NCBI GenBank assembly: GCA_016212795.1
Contig: JACRDT010000011.1
Coordinates: 1 to 55,113, forward strand
DNA from: Elusimicrobiota bacterium
Lineage (GTDB): Bacteria > Elusimicrobiota > Elusimicrobia > UBA1565 > UBA9628
Direction: 5' to 3'
DNA: 55,113 nt
Made by a program: the position numbers and the translations under genes. The notes under the pieces are model-generated. The model ran no database searches. It had not been told where the DNA came from and saw only the letters and a program-made list of their open reading frames with translations. This document shows, piece by piece, positions 23,213 to 31,940 of the stretch (positions are counted from its first letter, which is position 1; every line of letters begins with the position of its first letter).

Positions 23213-23223
23213 GATGGGGGACC

Positions 23224-24372
23224 ATGGGCATTGAGGCGATGACTTCGAAGCTGGCGACGATCCCTGGATTGAAGAAATTCCAGGAGATGTTCGTCGGCCC
23301 GACCGACGTCCTCGCCGTGGACGTCGGGAACTACGCCGTCAAGTGCGCCCTGGTCAAGCTCGACGGCGACACCCCGCGCCTGAAGCTCTGGGGCTACCTG
23401 CCGCTCGAGATCAAGCCGGAGGCCACCCCCGAGCAGAAGAAGGCTTCCACGATCAACGCCGTGAAGGCCTTCCTCATCCAGAAGGGCGTGCCGATCCGCG
23501 AGGCGGCGACCGCCGTCTCCGGCAATTCGGTGATCGTCCGCTACGTCAAGTTCCCGAAGCTCACCAAGTCCGAGCTCTTGGCGACCCTGGCCACCGAGGC
23601 CGAGCCGTTCATCCCGTTCGACATCAACGAGGTGCAGCTGGGGTTCCACATCCTGGCCGACATCGTCGAAGAGGGCCAGAAGAAGATGGAGACCGTCCTC
23701 GTGGCGGCCAAGAAGGAGATCATCAACGCCCGGCTTGACGTCCTGCAGGGCGCGGGGCTCGTCCCCACCATCATCGACGTGGACTCCTTCGCCATGGAGA
23801 ACCTCCTCGAGCCCCTGCGCAACCCCAAGGAGACGGGCGCGGTCCTCTGCCTCAACCTCGGCCACATGGTGACGAACCTCTCCATCATCGAGAAGGGGAT
23901 CACGCGCGTGGTGCGCGACATCTTCATCTCGGGGAACTCGTTCACCAAGGGCATCATGAAGCAGCTGCAGCTCGACTACGGCCAGGCGGAGGAGGCCAAG
24001 AAGAGGAACGGCATCATCGTGGACTCCGCCGAGAAGGAGAAGCTCCTGGCGGCGGGCAACAAGGAGGCGCTGGGCGTCTCGCAGGCGCTGAGCACGGTGA
24101 TCAAGGACCTCGTGGGCGAGGTGCACCGCTCGGTGGACTTCTACCTGTCGCAGGGCCCGGAGCGCTCCATCGCCCGGATCGTCCTGTCCGGGGGGTCCGC
24201 GCGCGTCAAGAACCTCGACAAGCATCTGCTGGCCGAGGTCAAGGTGCCCGTGCAGGTGCTCGACCCGTTCGCCATCTTCAAGGACCCGCCGGCGGACGTG
24301 CCCGAGGAGCAGCGCAGCTCCTTCGGCGTCGCGCTGGGCCTGGCGTTGAGGCGCAACAGGGACTGGCTATGA
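23224..24372 (+). CDS. pilM: Type IV pilus assembly ATPase-like protein PilM
   Basis: 382 residues, actin-like (FtsA/MreB fold) cytoplasmic protein of the pilus alignment complex that binds the N-terminus of PilN. Phosphate-1 motif VLAVDVGNYAVKCALV, connect/phosphate-2 VLCLNLGHMVTNLSII and the adenosine motif IVLSGGSARVKNLDK are clear. The SHS2-like region around YVKFPKLTKSEL is present. First gene of the operon, with GGGGG four bases before the ATG. The ATGA overlap with pilN implies coupling. Confidence 0.93.
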   Translation: MGIEAMTSKLATIPGLKKFQEMFVGPTDVLAVDVGNYAVKCALVKLDGDTPRLKLWGYLPLEIKPEATPEQKKASTINAVKAFLIQKGVPIREAATAVSGNSVIVRYVKFPKLTKSELLATLATEAEPFIPFDINEVQLGFHILADIVEEGQKKMETVLVAAKKEIINARLDVLQGAGLVPTIIDVDSFAMENLLEPLRNPKETGAVLCLNLGHMVTNLSIIEKGITRVVRDIFISGNSFTKGIMKQLQLDYGQAEEAKKRNGIIVDSAEKEKLLAAGNKEALGVSQALSTVIKDLVGEVHRSVDFYLSQGPERSIARIVLSGGSARVKNLDKHLLAEVKVPVQVLDPFAIFKDPPADVPEEQRSSFGVALGLALRRNRDWL

Positions 24373-24926
24373 TCAAAGTCAACCTGGTCCCGGCCGACAT
24401 CCTCGCCAAGGCCCGGCAGAAGCAGCAGCTGTTCCAGATCTCCGTCGTGGGCGCGGCGGTCGTGGTGGTGGTCGCGCTCGTCTCCGCGGCGCACTTCATG
24501 AAGGCGCGCAACCTGGAGGCGGAGCTGAAGTTCAAGCAGGAGGAGTACAAGCGGCTCGAGGCGGAGGTGGCACTCGTCAAGAACCTCGAGAAGCAGGCCG
24601 CGGAGGTGCGCAAGAGGCTCGAGGTGGTCGACAGCCTCCTGAAAGGCCGGCCGCTCTACCCTTATTTCATGTCCGAATTCGTCAAGACCGTGCCCCCCAG
24701 CGTATGGGTCAAGTCTCTTTCGACGGCGAGCACGGCCACCTCGGTCAAGATCACGCAGTTGTCGGCCGAGTCGTCGAGTTCCGAGGACATCCGGGACTGG
24801 ATCGGGAGGCTGGAGGCGACCGGCCGGTTCACGAACGTCGAGATCGTGGGGTCCGTCACGGTCTCGGAGTCCGAGCCCAAGGTCTTCACCTTCAACCTCA
24901 AGGCGGATTACGCGGCGGCACTCTGA
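24369..24926 (+). CDS. pilN: Type IV pilus inner-membrane protein PilN
   Basis: 185 residues. The short cytoplasmic N-terminus IKVNLVP is the PilM-binding motif. One membrane helix (about 22-43) and a coiled coil (about 50-95) are followed by a ferredoxin-like periplasmic domain. It pairs with PilO in the alignment complex. The stop is three bases before the pilO ATG. Confidence 0.9.
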   Translation: MIKVNLVPADILAKARQKQQLFQISVVGAAVVVVVALVSAAHFMKARNLEAELKFKQEEYKRLEAEVALVKNLEKQAAEVRKRLEVVDSLLKGRPLYPYFMSEFVKTVPPSVWVKSLSTASTATSVKITQLSAESSSSEDIRDWIGRLEATGRFTNVEIVGSVTVSESEPKVFTFNLKADYAAAL

Positions 24927-24929
24927 ACC

Positions 24930-25487
24930 ATGGCGATCTCCCTTCCGAAGCTGACGAAGCAGCAGCAGCAGTACCTCGCCGGCGGGGTCGTCCTGATCGG
25001 CGTGTCGGGGTTCCTCTTCTTCAGGTTCTTCTGGAACCCGACGTCGGAGCGCATCCTGAAGGCCGAGGAGGACATCAAGAAGATCTCGGCGGAGATCGAC
25101 CAGGCCAAGAAGATCGCGGCGCAGCGGGCCCAGAAGGAGGCGGAGCTGCTGGCGCTCAACCAGGCCGCCATTGAGGCCGAGAAGCGCCTGCCCAAGACCA
25201 AGTCGGTCCCGGACATCCTGGTCACGCTCATGGGGCTGGCCAAGAAGCACGAGGTCATGCTGACGAGCTTCGGGCAGGGGGGGAGCAAGAGCCAGACCTA
25301 TTTCCACGAGCTGAGCTACCCCTTGTCGGTGCGCGGGACGTTCCACGCCATCGGCAGGTTCCTGGCGGCGATCGCGCTGGAGGAGAGGATCTACAACGTC
25401 CAGAACGTGAATTTCGGGTCCGCCACGGGCGACAAGGGAGACATGAACATCTCGTTCACTCTGATGTCTTACCAATACAAAGGATGA
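24930..25487 (+). CDS. pilO: Type IV pilus inner-membrane protein PilO
   Basis: 185 residues: a short N-terminus, one membrane helix (about 17-34), a coiled coil (about 40-85, rich in Lys/Glu) and a periplasmic ferredoxin-like fold ending in YPLSVRGTFHAIGRFLAAIA. Family and position identify PilO, the partner of PilN and PilP. Confidence 0.9.
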   Translation: MAISLPKLTKQQQQYLAGGVVLIGVSGFLFFRFFWNPTSERILKAEEDIKKISAEIDQAKKIAAQRAQKEAELLALNQAAIEAEKRLPKTKSVPDILVTLMGLAKKHEVMLTSFGQGGSKSQTYFHELSYPLSVRGTFHAIGRFLAAIALEERIYNVQNVNFGSATGDKGDMNISFTLMSYQYKG

Positions 25488-25984
25488 TGAGAACCCGCAT
25501 CGCGGCCATGTCGGCGCTCCTGGCGGCCGCTGGTCTGCCCGGCGTCCGGTGCTTCGCCCAGGCGCCGACGCCGGTCCCCGCCGCGCCGAAGGCGGCGGCC
25601 GCGCCGGCGGCCGAGGTCAAGAAGTCGACGCCGACCCCCGCCGTGGGGACCCTCTACACGGGGGACAAGTCCCGCAACCCGTTCCTCAAGTCCGTCTCGG
25701 GCGGCGGGGGAGGCGGCGCGTGCAAGCCGGAGGAGTTCAGCATCCATCTGTTGAACCTGCGGGCGATGCTCAAGGACCCGGGGTCCGACTACGCGGTCCT
25801 GACCGACGCTTGCGGCGCCCTGTTCATTTTTCGCAAAGGGAGGCTCCTTGACGCCCGGGAGAAGCCCGTCGCCGGAGTGACCGGGTGGATGAACATCGCC
25901 CAGAAGACGTTGACGCTCCAGACCGCCGAGAAGGACGTGCAGGTGTTCCGTCTCGGAGAACAGCTAGAGGAAGAGAAGAAATAA
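25484..25984 (+). CDS. pilP: Type IV pilus lipoprotein-like PilP
   Basis: 166 residues. An N-terminal signal-like stretch (MSALLAAAGLPGVRCFA) is followed by an Ala/Pro linker, then YTGDKSRNPFLKSVSG and a compact beta domain (FRKGRLLDAREKPVAGVTGWM). PilP links PilNO to the secretin PilQ. The Cys of GVRC is not in a clear lipobox (LxxC), so lipidation is uncertain. It overlaps pilO by ATGA. Confidence 0.8.
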   Translation: MMRTRIAAMSALLAAAGLPGVRCFAQAPTPVPAAPKAAAAPAAEVKKSTPTPAVGTLYTGDKSRNPFLKSVSGGGGGGACKPEEFSIHLLNLRAMLKDPGSDYAVLTDACGALFIFRKGRLLDAREKPVAGVTGWMNIAQKTLTLQTAEKDVQVFRLGEQLEEEKK

Positions 25985-26001
25985 CAGGTGGAGACCCAAT
26001 C

Positions 26002-28434
26002 ATGAGAACGGTCTTGAGACGGCTCGTCGCGTCATCCTTGGTCTTGTGCCTGTGCTGGCCTCAAGGCGCGGTCTTCGCGGCCGCGGGCGAGGCGGCTTCC
26101 GCCCAATCGGACTCGGAGAAGGCGAAGCCCGCGAAGAAGGCCGGGGGCCCGGCGAAATCCGACGCGGTCAAGCAGGGGGAGCTCGACGAGCTGCTCAAGG
26201 CTTCCAAGTCCAAGGGCGCCGTCTTCGAGGGGATCGACGCCAGCAAGCCCGACCGGCTCATCTTGACGCTGAGCGCTCCCGTCAAATACAAGACCCAGCT
26301 CATGTCCGACCCTCCCCGGCTGCTCCTCGAGCTGATCGGCGCCGATTATCAGGTCGGGGTCAAGTCGGTGACGGCCAAAGGCAAGTACTTCCGCGGCGTG
26401 CGTGGCAGCCAGTACAAGGGCGCGCCGGACATGATCTCCCGGATCGTGGTGGACCTTTCGGAGGAGGTCCCGTGGAGGGTGTCGCCTGAGGGGAACAACC
26501 TCGTGGTGGAGGCCGTGCCCCCGGGCGGCGGGCCCGTGGAGGCGTCTGCCGAGCCGGTCAAGACCGCGGCGGCCCCGGTGGCGAAGAAGGCCGAGCCGGC
26601 CAAGACGGCGGCGGCTCCGGCGGAGAAGAAGGCGGAGCCGATCAAGACCGCGGCGGCCCCGGCGGAGAAGAAGGCGGAGCCGATCAAGATTTCGGCGGCC
26701 CCGGTCGAGAAGAAGGCCGAGCCGGTCGCGGCGTCCGCGCCGGTGGAGAAGAAGCCCGAGCCGGCCAAGGCGGCCGCCGCGGCGCCGACGCCGGGCCCCG
26801 AAGCCGCGTCGTTCGTGGAGAAGACGCCGGCCAAGCCCCGGCCCAAGGTGGCCGTGCGCAAGGCCAAGCCGGCGCCCGCGGTGGTGGCGGCCGCCGCGCC
26901 GACGCTCGCGGCCGCTCCGGTGGAGCAGGTTCAGTCCGCGCCCGCGGTCGTGGCGCGGTCGGAGCCCGTGAGCGCGACGCCGCCTCCCGCGCCCGTCCTC
27001 GCGCAGTCCCTGGCTTCTCTCGCGGCCCCGGCATCGCCGTCGAGGCCCGGCGGCGCGTGCAAGAGCGCGCCCGGCGCCGACATCATGGGCCGCCTGCCCT
27101 GCCATCTCGTCACCCTCGACTTCGACAACACCAACATCAGGGACATCATGGCGCTGCTCGCGGTGAAGGCCCAGGTCAACATCATCAGCGGTCCTGAAGT
27201 GACGGGCAACCTGACCCTGCATCTCAAGGACGTGCCGTTCGACGAGGCGTTCAGGACGATCCTCAGCATGATGGGCCTGACGACCATGCAGACCGGCGAC
27301 AACATCCTGAGGGTCCTCCCTCCCTTGGCGCTCGCCAAGGAGCGCGAGAACGCCAGCGGCGTGACCAAGATCGTCAAGATCAAGTACTCCAAAGCCTCCG
27401 AGATCCTCACGGCGGTCGCCGCGGTGCGGGGCGCCGAGGGCCGCAAGGGGAACTCCCTGGCCGACGAGAAGACCAACTCCCTCATCTTGACGGACTCGGC
27501 CGAGGGGCTCGTCGCCACCGAAAAGCTCATCGCCGACCTCGACATCATCCCCAGGCAGGTCCTCATCGAGGCGAAGCTGGTCAGCATCCGGATCGGCCGC
27601 AACCTCAGCTTCGGCATCCAGTGGGACTACTTCCAGGTCGAGCGGGGCAAGGCCCTGGGCAAGCAGGGGTCCAACTCGATCGGCTCTTCCATCGGCATCC
27701 CGACCGATTTCGTGAACCCGCGCCAGCAGCGGGGGCTCGACGACAACGCCCTCACCTTCAACGGGATCGGCACCAGCGGCGCCCCGGGCGCCACCGGCCG
27801 CGGCACCGGCGTGCTCCTGCCCGCGGCCAACGCCGTGGGCGCGCTGACCCTCGGGCGGGTCACGAACAACTGGATGCTCAACGCCACGCTCACGGCCGCG
27901 GCCGGGCAGGGCAGGCTCAAGCTGCTCGCGGACCCCAAGGTCGCGACGCTCAACAACAAGACCGCCGAGATCAACGTGCAGCAGCAGACCCCCATCGACA
28001 TCTCGAACGTGGCCGCCGGGGGCGCGGTCTCGCGCAACGTGACGTACGTGCCGATCGGCATCTCGCTGAAGGTCACGCCGATCATCAGCGAGGACGGCAC
28101 CCGCATCACCATGGAGATCAACCCGACCATCAGCAGCCGGGGGCCCGCCTCGGGCTCCGTGTCCGGCGCGCCGGTCATCGAGACCAGCTCGGCCAGGACC
28201 ACCGTCATCGTCAAGGACGGGGAGACGATCGTGATCGGCGGGCTTATCCGCGACGAGTTCGAGACCACGATCGCGAAAGTCCCGTTCTTCGGCGACCTCC
28301 CGCTCTTGGGCGCCATCTTCCGGAACAAATCGATCAGCAGGGAGCGCCGGGAGACCATCATCTTCGTCACGCCCAAGATCATCAAGGAGACGCTGACCGA
28401 GAAGCCCACGCTGAGCGCGGCGAAGGAAGGCTAG
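26002..28434 (+). CDS. pilQ: Type IV pilus secretin PilQ
   Basis: 810 residues from the ATG at 26002, with GGTGGAG upstream. A signal peptide (LVLCLCWPQGAVFA) leads to an AMIN domain (about 60-175), which binds peptidoglycan. A Lys/Ala/Pro linker with a 14-residue tandem repeat (about 184-260) follows. STN/N0 and N1 domains come next (VTLDFDNTNIRDIMALLAVKAQVN; LKDVPFDEAF). The secretin domain includes LIEAKLVSI, NKTAEINVQQQTPI and the C-terminal gate region GETIVIGGLIRDEFETT..VPFFGDLPLLGAIFRN. It forms the outer-membrane pilus channel. Last gene of the pilus operon. Confidence 0.94.
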   Translation: MRTVLRRLVASSLVLCLCWPQGAVFAAAGEAASAQSDSEKAKPAKKAGGPAKSDAVKQGELDELLKASKSKGAVFEGIDASKPDRLILTLSAPVKYKTQLMSDPPRLLLELIGADYQVGVKSVTAKGKYFRGVRGSQYKGAPDMISRIVVDLSEEVPWRVSPEGNNLVVEAVPPGGGPVEASAEPVKTAAAPVAKKAEPAKTAAAPAEKKAEPIKTAAAPAEKKAEPIKISAAPVEKKAEPVAASAPVEKKPEPAKAAAAAPTPGPEAASFVEKTPAKPRPKVAVRKAKPAPAVVAAAAPTLAAAPVEQVQSAPAVVARSEPVSATPPPAPVLAQSLASLAAPASPSRPGGACKSAPGADIMGRLPCHLVTLDFDNTNIRDIMALLAVKAQVNIISGPEVTGNLTLHLKDVPFDEAFRTILSMMGLTTMQTGDNILRVLPPLALAKERENASGVTKIVKIKYSKASEILTAVAAVRGAEGRKGNSLADEKTNSLILTDSAEGLVATEKLIADLDIIPRQVLIEAKLVSIRIGRNLSFGIQWDYFQVERGKALGKQGSNSIGSSIGIPTDFVNPRQQRGLDDNALTFNGIGTSGAPGATGRGTGVLLPAANAVGALTLGRVTNNWMLNATLTAAAGQGRLKLLADPKVATLNNKTAEINVQQQTPIDISNVAAGGAVSRNVTYVPIGISLKVTPIISEDGTRITMEINPTISSRGPASGSVSGAPVIETSSARTTVIVKDGETIVIGGLIRDEFETTIAKVPFFGDLPLLGAIFRNKSISRERRETIIFVTPKIIKETLTEKPTLSAAKEG
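26551..26757 (+). repeat. 42-bp tandem repeats in the pilQ linker
   Basis: Four full 42-base units (26551-26718) and a 39-base fifth encode EPxKTAAAPAEKKA-type repeats. Third-position variation between units is low, suggesting recent duplication. The repeats probably set the length of the periplasmic linker between the AMIN and secretin domains. Confidence 0.8.
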
Positions 28435-28436
28435 TC

Positions 28437-28539
28437 ACTCGACCCTCCCTGCGGGAGGGTCGAGTAGTGGGTGGGGCCAATGTCTTTTCATCAGCATTCC
28501 TCCCCGTTCTTGGTCTTCCTATGCGGGGGAGGTGAGTAG
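28437..28539. repeat. Palindromic junction elements between pilQ and the Wzy-like gene
   Basis: ACTCGACCCTCCC (28437-28449) and GGGAGGGTCGAGT (28453-28465) form a perfect 13-bp stem around TGC, starting two bases after the pilQ stop. On the minus strand, ATGAAAAGACATTGGCCCC (from about 28493, with GGGGAGGAATGCTG upstream) opens an 18-codon mini-ORF reading MKRHWPHPLLDPPAG that ends at the palindrome. A second half-element, CCTCCCCG...TCTTCCTATGCGGGGGAGG, supplies the Shine-Dalgarno for the next gene and matches the loop of the copy at 5080. The stem could also act as a terminator, but there is no T-run. Confidence 0.6.
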
Positions 28540-29973
28540 TTGCTTGCGATCCTCCTCTGCCTCCTGGTGGCGGCCGGGCCGCTGCTCCGCGGGTCCTGGG
28601 ACCTCTGGGCGCAGACGCTGCTGCTGACCGTCCTGGCCGCGGGCTCCTCCTTATGGCTGGCCGGCAGGGTCCTCGTCGGCCACGTTCCCCTGCCTTCCGG
28701 GAGGGTCGCGCTGTGGGCTTGCCTGCTGGCGGCCCTGGGGGGGTGGTCGGCCTACGCGAGCCCCGTCGCGGTCTACGCCGTCCCGGAATGGCGCTGGCGC
28801 CTGGCCGGGCTCTGGGTGTTCGTGGCACTGACGCTGGTCCAGGATGACGACCGCGCCGTCATCGACGGCGCGATCCGCGCGGCCGCCTGGGTGCTGCTCC
28901 TGCTGGTCCTGCACCAGAGGCTGTTCGGGGGAGAGGGAAGGCCTCCGGGCAGCCTGCTCAAGGAGAACGTCTTCGCCGGGGCGTGCCTGTTGTTCCTGCC
29001 CGTGGCCTTCCAGAAGAGGGACTACGCGCTCACGGCCGGGCTCCTCCTGGCGATGCTCTGGACCAGGAGCGTGGGCGCCTGGCTGGCGCTCGGCCTGGGC
29101 TTGGCGCTGTTCAGGCCGGGCCGAGCCGCCCGCTGGCTCGGGGCCGCCGTCGCCGCGGTCTGCCTCGCGGCGGCGCTGTTCAAGCTCCGCGACCCGGCGG
29201 TCATGGACCGGCTGCGGTGGTGGTCCGCGGCCGGGCGGATGTTCCTCGACAGGCCGTGGACCGGGTTCGGGCCGGGAGCTTTCGCGTACGTGGCCCCCGC
29301 CTTCTCGACCGGCGACGGGGTCAAGACCCTCTACGCCCACCAGGTCGTGCTCGAGACCCTGGCCGAGTGCGGCTGGCTCTACGGCGCGGCGTGGTTCGCC
29401 GGCATCGCCGCGCTCCTGCGCGGCCGGGACCGGCCCAAGGCCTTCGGCGCCCTGACCGTCCTCATCCAGTCGATGTGGGACATCACGCTCTCCATCCCCG
29501 CCTGCTTCTGGATGTTCTGCTACTTCGCCGGGTCCGCCGTCCGCGAGAGCGGCGGGGGCGTCAATGTCCTCGCCCGCCACAGGCTGCCCGCGGCGTTCCT
29601 GGCCCTGGCCCTGGGGTGGGGCGTCTCGACGACGGTCTGGTCCGTCTGGGAGGCCGACAGGGTCCGCGCCATGGCCGCGGAGGCGCTCTCCTCGGGGGCC
29701 GGTCCGGCCGGGGCCGGCGCCCTGCTCTCGCGGTCCATCGCGCTCTCCGACCACCCGGAAAGCAGGCGCATGGCCGCCGAGGTCGCGCTGCGGCTGTCGC
29801 CCGAGGGCTCGCGGGAGGGGCTTCTGGCCGCCGCGGCCGAGCTCGAGCGCGCGGCGAGGCTCGACCCGTACCGGCGGAGCACCTGGACCTCCCTGGAGCT
29901 CATGTACCGCGGGCTCGGGATGGGCGGCGAAGCGGCGCGGGCGAGCAGGGAAGGCGGCCGGTTCCGACCATGA
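28540..29973 (+). CDS. Wzy/O-antigen ligase-like membrane protein with TPR-like tail
   Basis: 477 residues from a TTG start with GGGGGAGG eight bases upstream. About ten hydrophobic segments are present. The block RLRWWSAAGRMFLDRPWTGFGPGAFAYVAPAF is the diagnostic Wzy_C/O-antigen ligase periplasmic loop. The C-terminal about 100 residues (from AMAAEALSSG) look like tetratricopeptide helices. Such proteins polymerise or ligate surface polysaccharide, or glycosylate pilins (PilO/PglL group). The adjacency to pilMNOPQ makes a pilin glycosyltransferase role possible; the sugar genes downstream make a polysaccharide role equally likely. Confidence 0.75.
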   Translation: MLAILLCLLVAAGPLLRGSWDLWAQTLLLTVLAAGSSLWLAGRVLVGHVPLPSGRVALWACLLAALGGWSAYASPVAVYAVPEWRWRLAGLWVFVALTLVQDDDRAVIDGAIRAAAWVLLLLVLHQRLFGGEGRPPGSLLKENVFAGACLLFLPVAFQKRDYALTAGLLLAMLWTRSVGAWLALGLGLALFRPGRAARWLGAAVAAVCLAAALFKLRDPAVMDRLRWWSAAGRMFLDRPWTGFGPGAFAYVAPAFSTGDGVKTLYAHQVVLETLAECGWLYGAAWFAGIAALLRGRDRPKAFGALTVLIQSMWDITLSIPACFWMFCYFAGSAVRESGGGVNVLARHRLPAAFLALALGWGVSTTVWSVWEADRVRAMAAEALSSGAGPAGAGALLSRSIALSDHPESRRMAAEVALRLSPEGSREGLLAAAAELERAARLDPYRRSTWTSLELMYRGLGMGGEAARASREGGRFRP

Positions 29974-31940
29974 ACACGTCGTCGTCGAGCCGCGAGCGCG
30001 CCGCCGCGCTGCTCCTGGCGGGGCTGGTCCTCCTGCAGTTCCTCCCGGCGTGGCTGCGGGGGTTGACGCCTTTCTGGGGCGATTTGACCTACCTCCACCA
30101 CCCCTGGCGCAGCCTGCCGGCCCAGCTCGTCCAGGCGGGCCGGCTCCCGCTGTGGAACCCCTACGTCTACTTCGGCATGCCCATGGCCGCCTCCATGCAG
30201 GGCGCGCTCTTCTACCCGGCGACGGTCCCGTTCTACGTGTTCGGCTTCGCCACGGCGACCGCCTTGTACCATCTCTTCCATTACTGGCTCGCCGGCTGGC
30301 TCATGTTCCTATGGCTGAGGAGCCTGAGGCTCTCGTGCATCGCGGCCCTCGCCGGGGCCGCGGCGTACTGCCTGGGCGGGACCATGCTCAGCCGAATGCC
30401 TTTCCTGAACCACCTGGCGGTCCTGAGCCTCGGGCCGGCGTTCCTCCTATTCTTCAGCCGGCGCTGGCTCCTGGCGCTGGCCCTGGCCTTGGCCTTCCTG
30501 GCGGGCTATCCCCTGTTCATGCCCGGGTTGATGCTGGCGGCATGGCTCCTGCGGCTCATCCTGGCGCCCCGACAGGACTCGGCGGCCCGCTGGAGGGGCG
30601 CGGCCGCCGCGTGGGCGGCCGGAGGGCTCCTCGCCGCGGGGCTGACGGCGTGCGTGTTCCTGCCGGCGGCGGAGCTTGCCGCCAATTGCCGGCGCAGCGG
30701 AGGCATGGATTTGGCCGAGACCCTGCTCTGGGGTTTCGAGCCCAAGGACCTGGCTCGGTGGGTCAGCCCGCTCCTCGCTCCCGGGCGGTTCGACCCGGCC
30801 GTCGAGTGGTGGAAATCATGCCACGTGGGCCTGGCCGGCTCGCTGGCCGTGGTCGCGGGGCTCCTGGCGCTCTCGGCCAGGAAGGCCGCCGCGCTGGCCG
30901 CGTTCCTGGCGGCGGTCGGGGTCCTGATCCTGGGCAAGTCCAACGCCTTCTCCCAGGATCTGTGGGCGGGCATCCCGGCGCTCAGGTTCGTGCGCTACCC
31001 GGGCAACCTTGCGTACCTGGCGTGGCCGGTCCTGGCGGTCCTGGTCGCGGCCGGGGTGGAGTCGCTCCGCCGGGCCGCGTCTCCCCGGGGCCGCGCCTGG
31101 CTGCCGGCGTTGGCGGCGGCGCTGGTCGCCGTCGAGCTCTCCGCTTACGCCTGCGGTTCGATGCCGCTGGCGGACCGGGGCATCTTCGCCTCGGCGGGCC
31201 CCCTGGTCCGGCGCCTTCAGCGGGAGCTGGGGACGGGACGCTACCTGATGTCGCCGCTGGCCCTCGAGGAGCACAAGGGGAGCGGCGTGATGGATTGGAA
31301 ATGGCGGCTCTACGGCCTGACCAACGCGCCGTTCCGGCTGGCGGCCGGCGGGAACTTCGGCGAGCCGCTCGTCCCGAAGGGGTCCTATGACTTCATGGAC
31401 CTGCTCTACAGCCAGCGCAGCGTCTTGGACGCCAGCCGGCTGCTCAAGTGGGGGGGGATCGGCGTGCTCCTGACGCCCAAGCCCATCCCTCCCGGCCAGT
31501 CGGGGGCGTTGCGCCGCGCGGGCCGCGAGCTCTGGGAGCTCTACGCTGTCGACGGCGCGGCCAGGGCGTATTGGCTCGACGGCGCGGCGGGCAGGGCCCT
31601 GCCCGAAGGGCTGCCCGCCGGCGCGCTCCCGGCCGGCCGACCGCTGCGGCTGGCTTGGGAACGGGAGGACAGGTTCGTCGTCGAGGGGGAGGCGCCGGCG
31701 GACGGCTGGGTCTTCGTGGCCGAGCCCCGCTACCCGGGCTGGAAGGCGGCCCTGGACGGGGCGCCGGTGGAGGCCGCCGCGGCGCTCGGGGCGTTCCAGA
31801 AACTGCCCGTTCCCCGTGGGCCTTTCCGCCTCTCTTTCAGGTACGACCCGTCGAGTTTCCGCCTCGGCGTCGCGGTCACGGTGCTGTGCATGATGGGTTT
31901 CTGCCTTTATTGGTACAATCGTTTGCTTGATAACCCGTAG
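29970..31940 (+). CDS. YfhO-like GT-C superfamily membrane protein (1)
   Basis: 656 residues from the ATG at 29970, overlapping the previous gene. Extracytoplasmic first-loop motif FWGDLTYLHHPWRSLPAQLVQAGRLPLWNPYVYFGMPM, with an Asp suitable for catalysis, then ten or more membrane segments, and a soluble C-terminal beta domain ending AEPRYPGWKAALDGAPVE. This is the YfhO/DUF6541 layout. YfhO is needed for glycosylation of lipoteichoic acid in Gram-positives; here an undecaprenyl-linked sugar donor is likely. A second copy follows directly. Confidence 0.75.
   Translation: MNTSSSSRERAAALLLAGLVLLQFLPAWLRGLTPFWGDLTYLHHPWRSLPAQLVQAGRLPLWNPYVYFGMPMAASMQGALFYPATVPFYVFGFATATALYHLFHYWLAGWLMFLWLRSLRLSCIAALAGAAAYCLGGTMLSRMPFLNHLAVLSLGPAFLLFFSRRWLLALALALAFLAGYPLFMPGLMLAAWLLRLILAPRQDSAARWRGAAAAWAAGGLLAAGLTACVFLPAAELAANCRRSGGMDLAETLLWGFEPKDLARWVSPLLAPGRFDPAVEWWKSCHVGLAGSLAVVAGLLALSARKAAALAAFLAAVGVLILGKSNAFSQDLWAGIPALRFVRYPGNLAYLAWPVLAVLVAAGVESLRRAASPRGRAWLPALAAALVAVELSAYACGSMPLADRGIFASAGPLVRRLQRELGTGRYLMSPLALEEHKGSGVMDWKWRLYGLTNAPFRLAAGGNFGEPLVPKGSYDFMDLLYSQRSVLDASRLLKWGGIGVLLTPKPIPPGQSGALRRAGRELWELYAVDGAARAYWLDGAAGRALPEGLPAGALPAGRPLRLAWEREDRFVVEGEAPADGWVFVAEPRYPGWKAALDGAPVEAAAALGAFQKLPVPRGPFRLSFRYDPSSFRLGVAVTVLCMMGFCLYWYNRLLDNP

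Noticed and set aside
28437..28465. Intrinsic terminator after pilQ
   Set aside because: The 13-bp stem is perfect, but no T-run follows; the sequence belongs to the repeated junction element.
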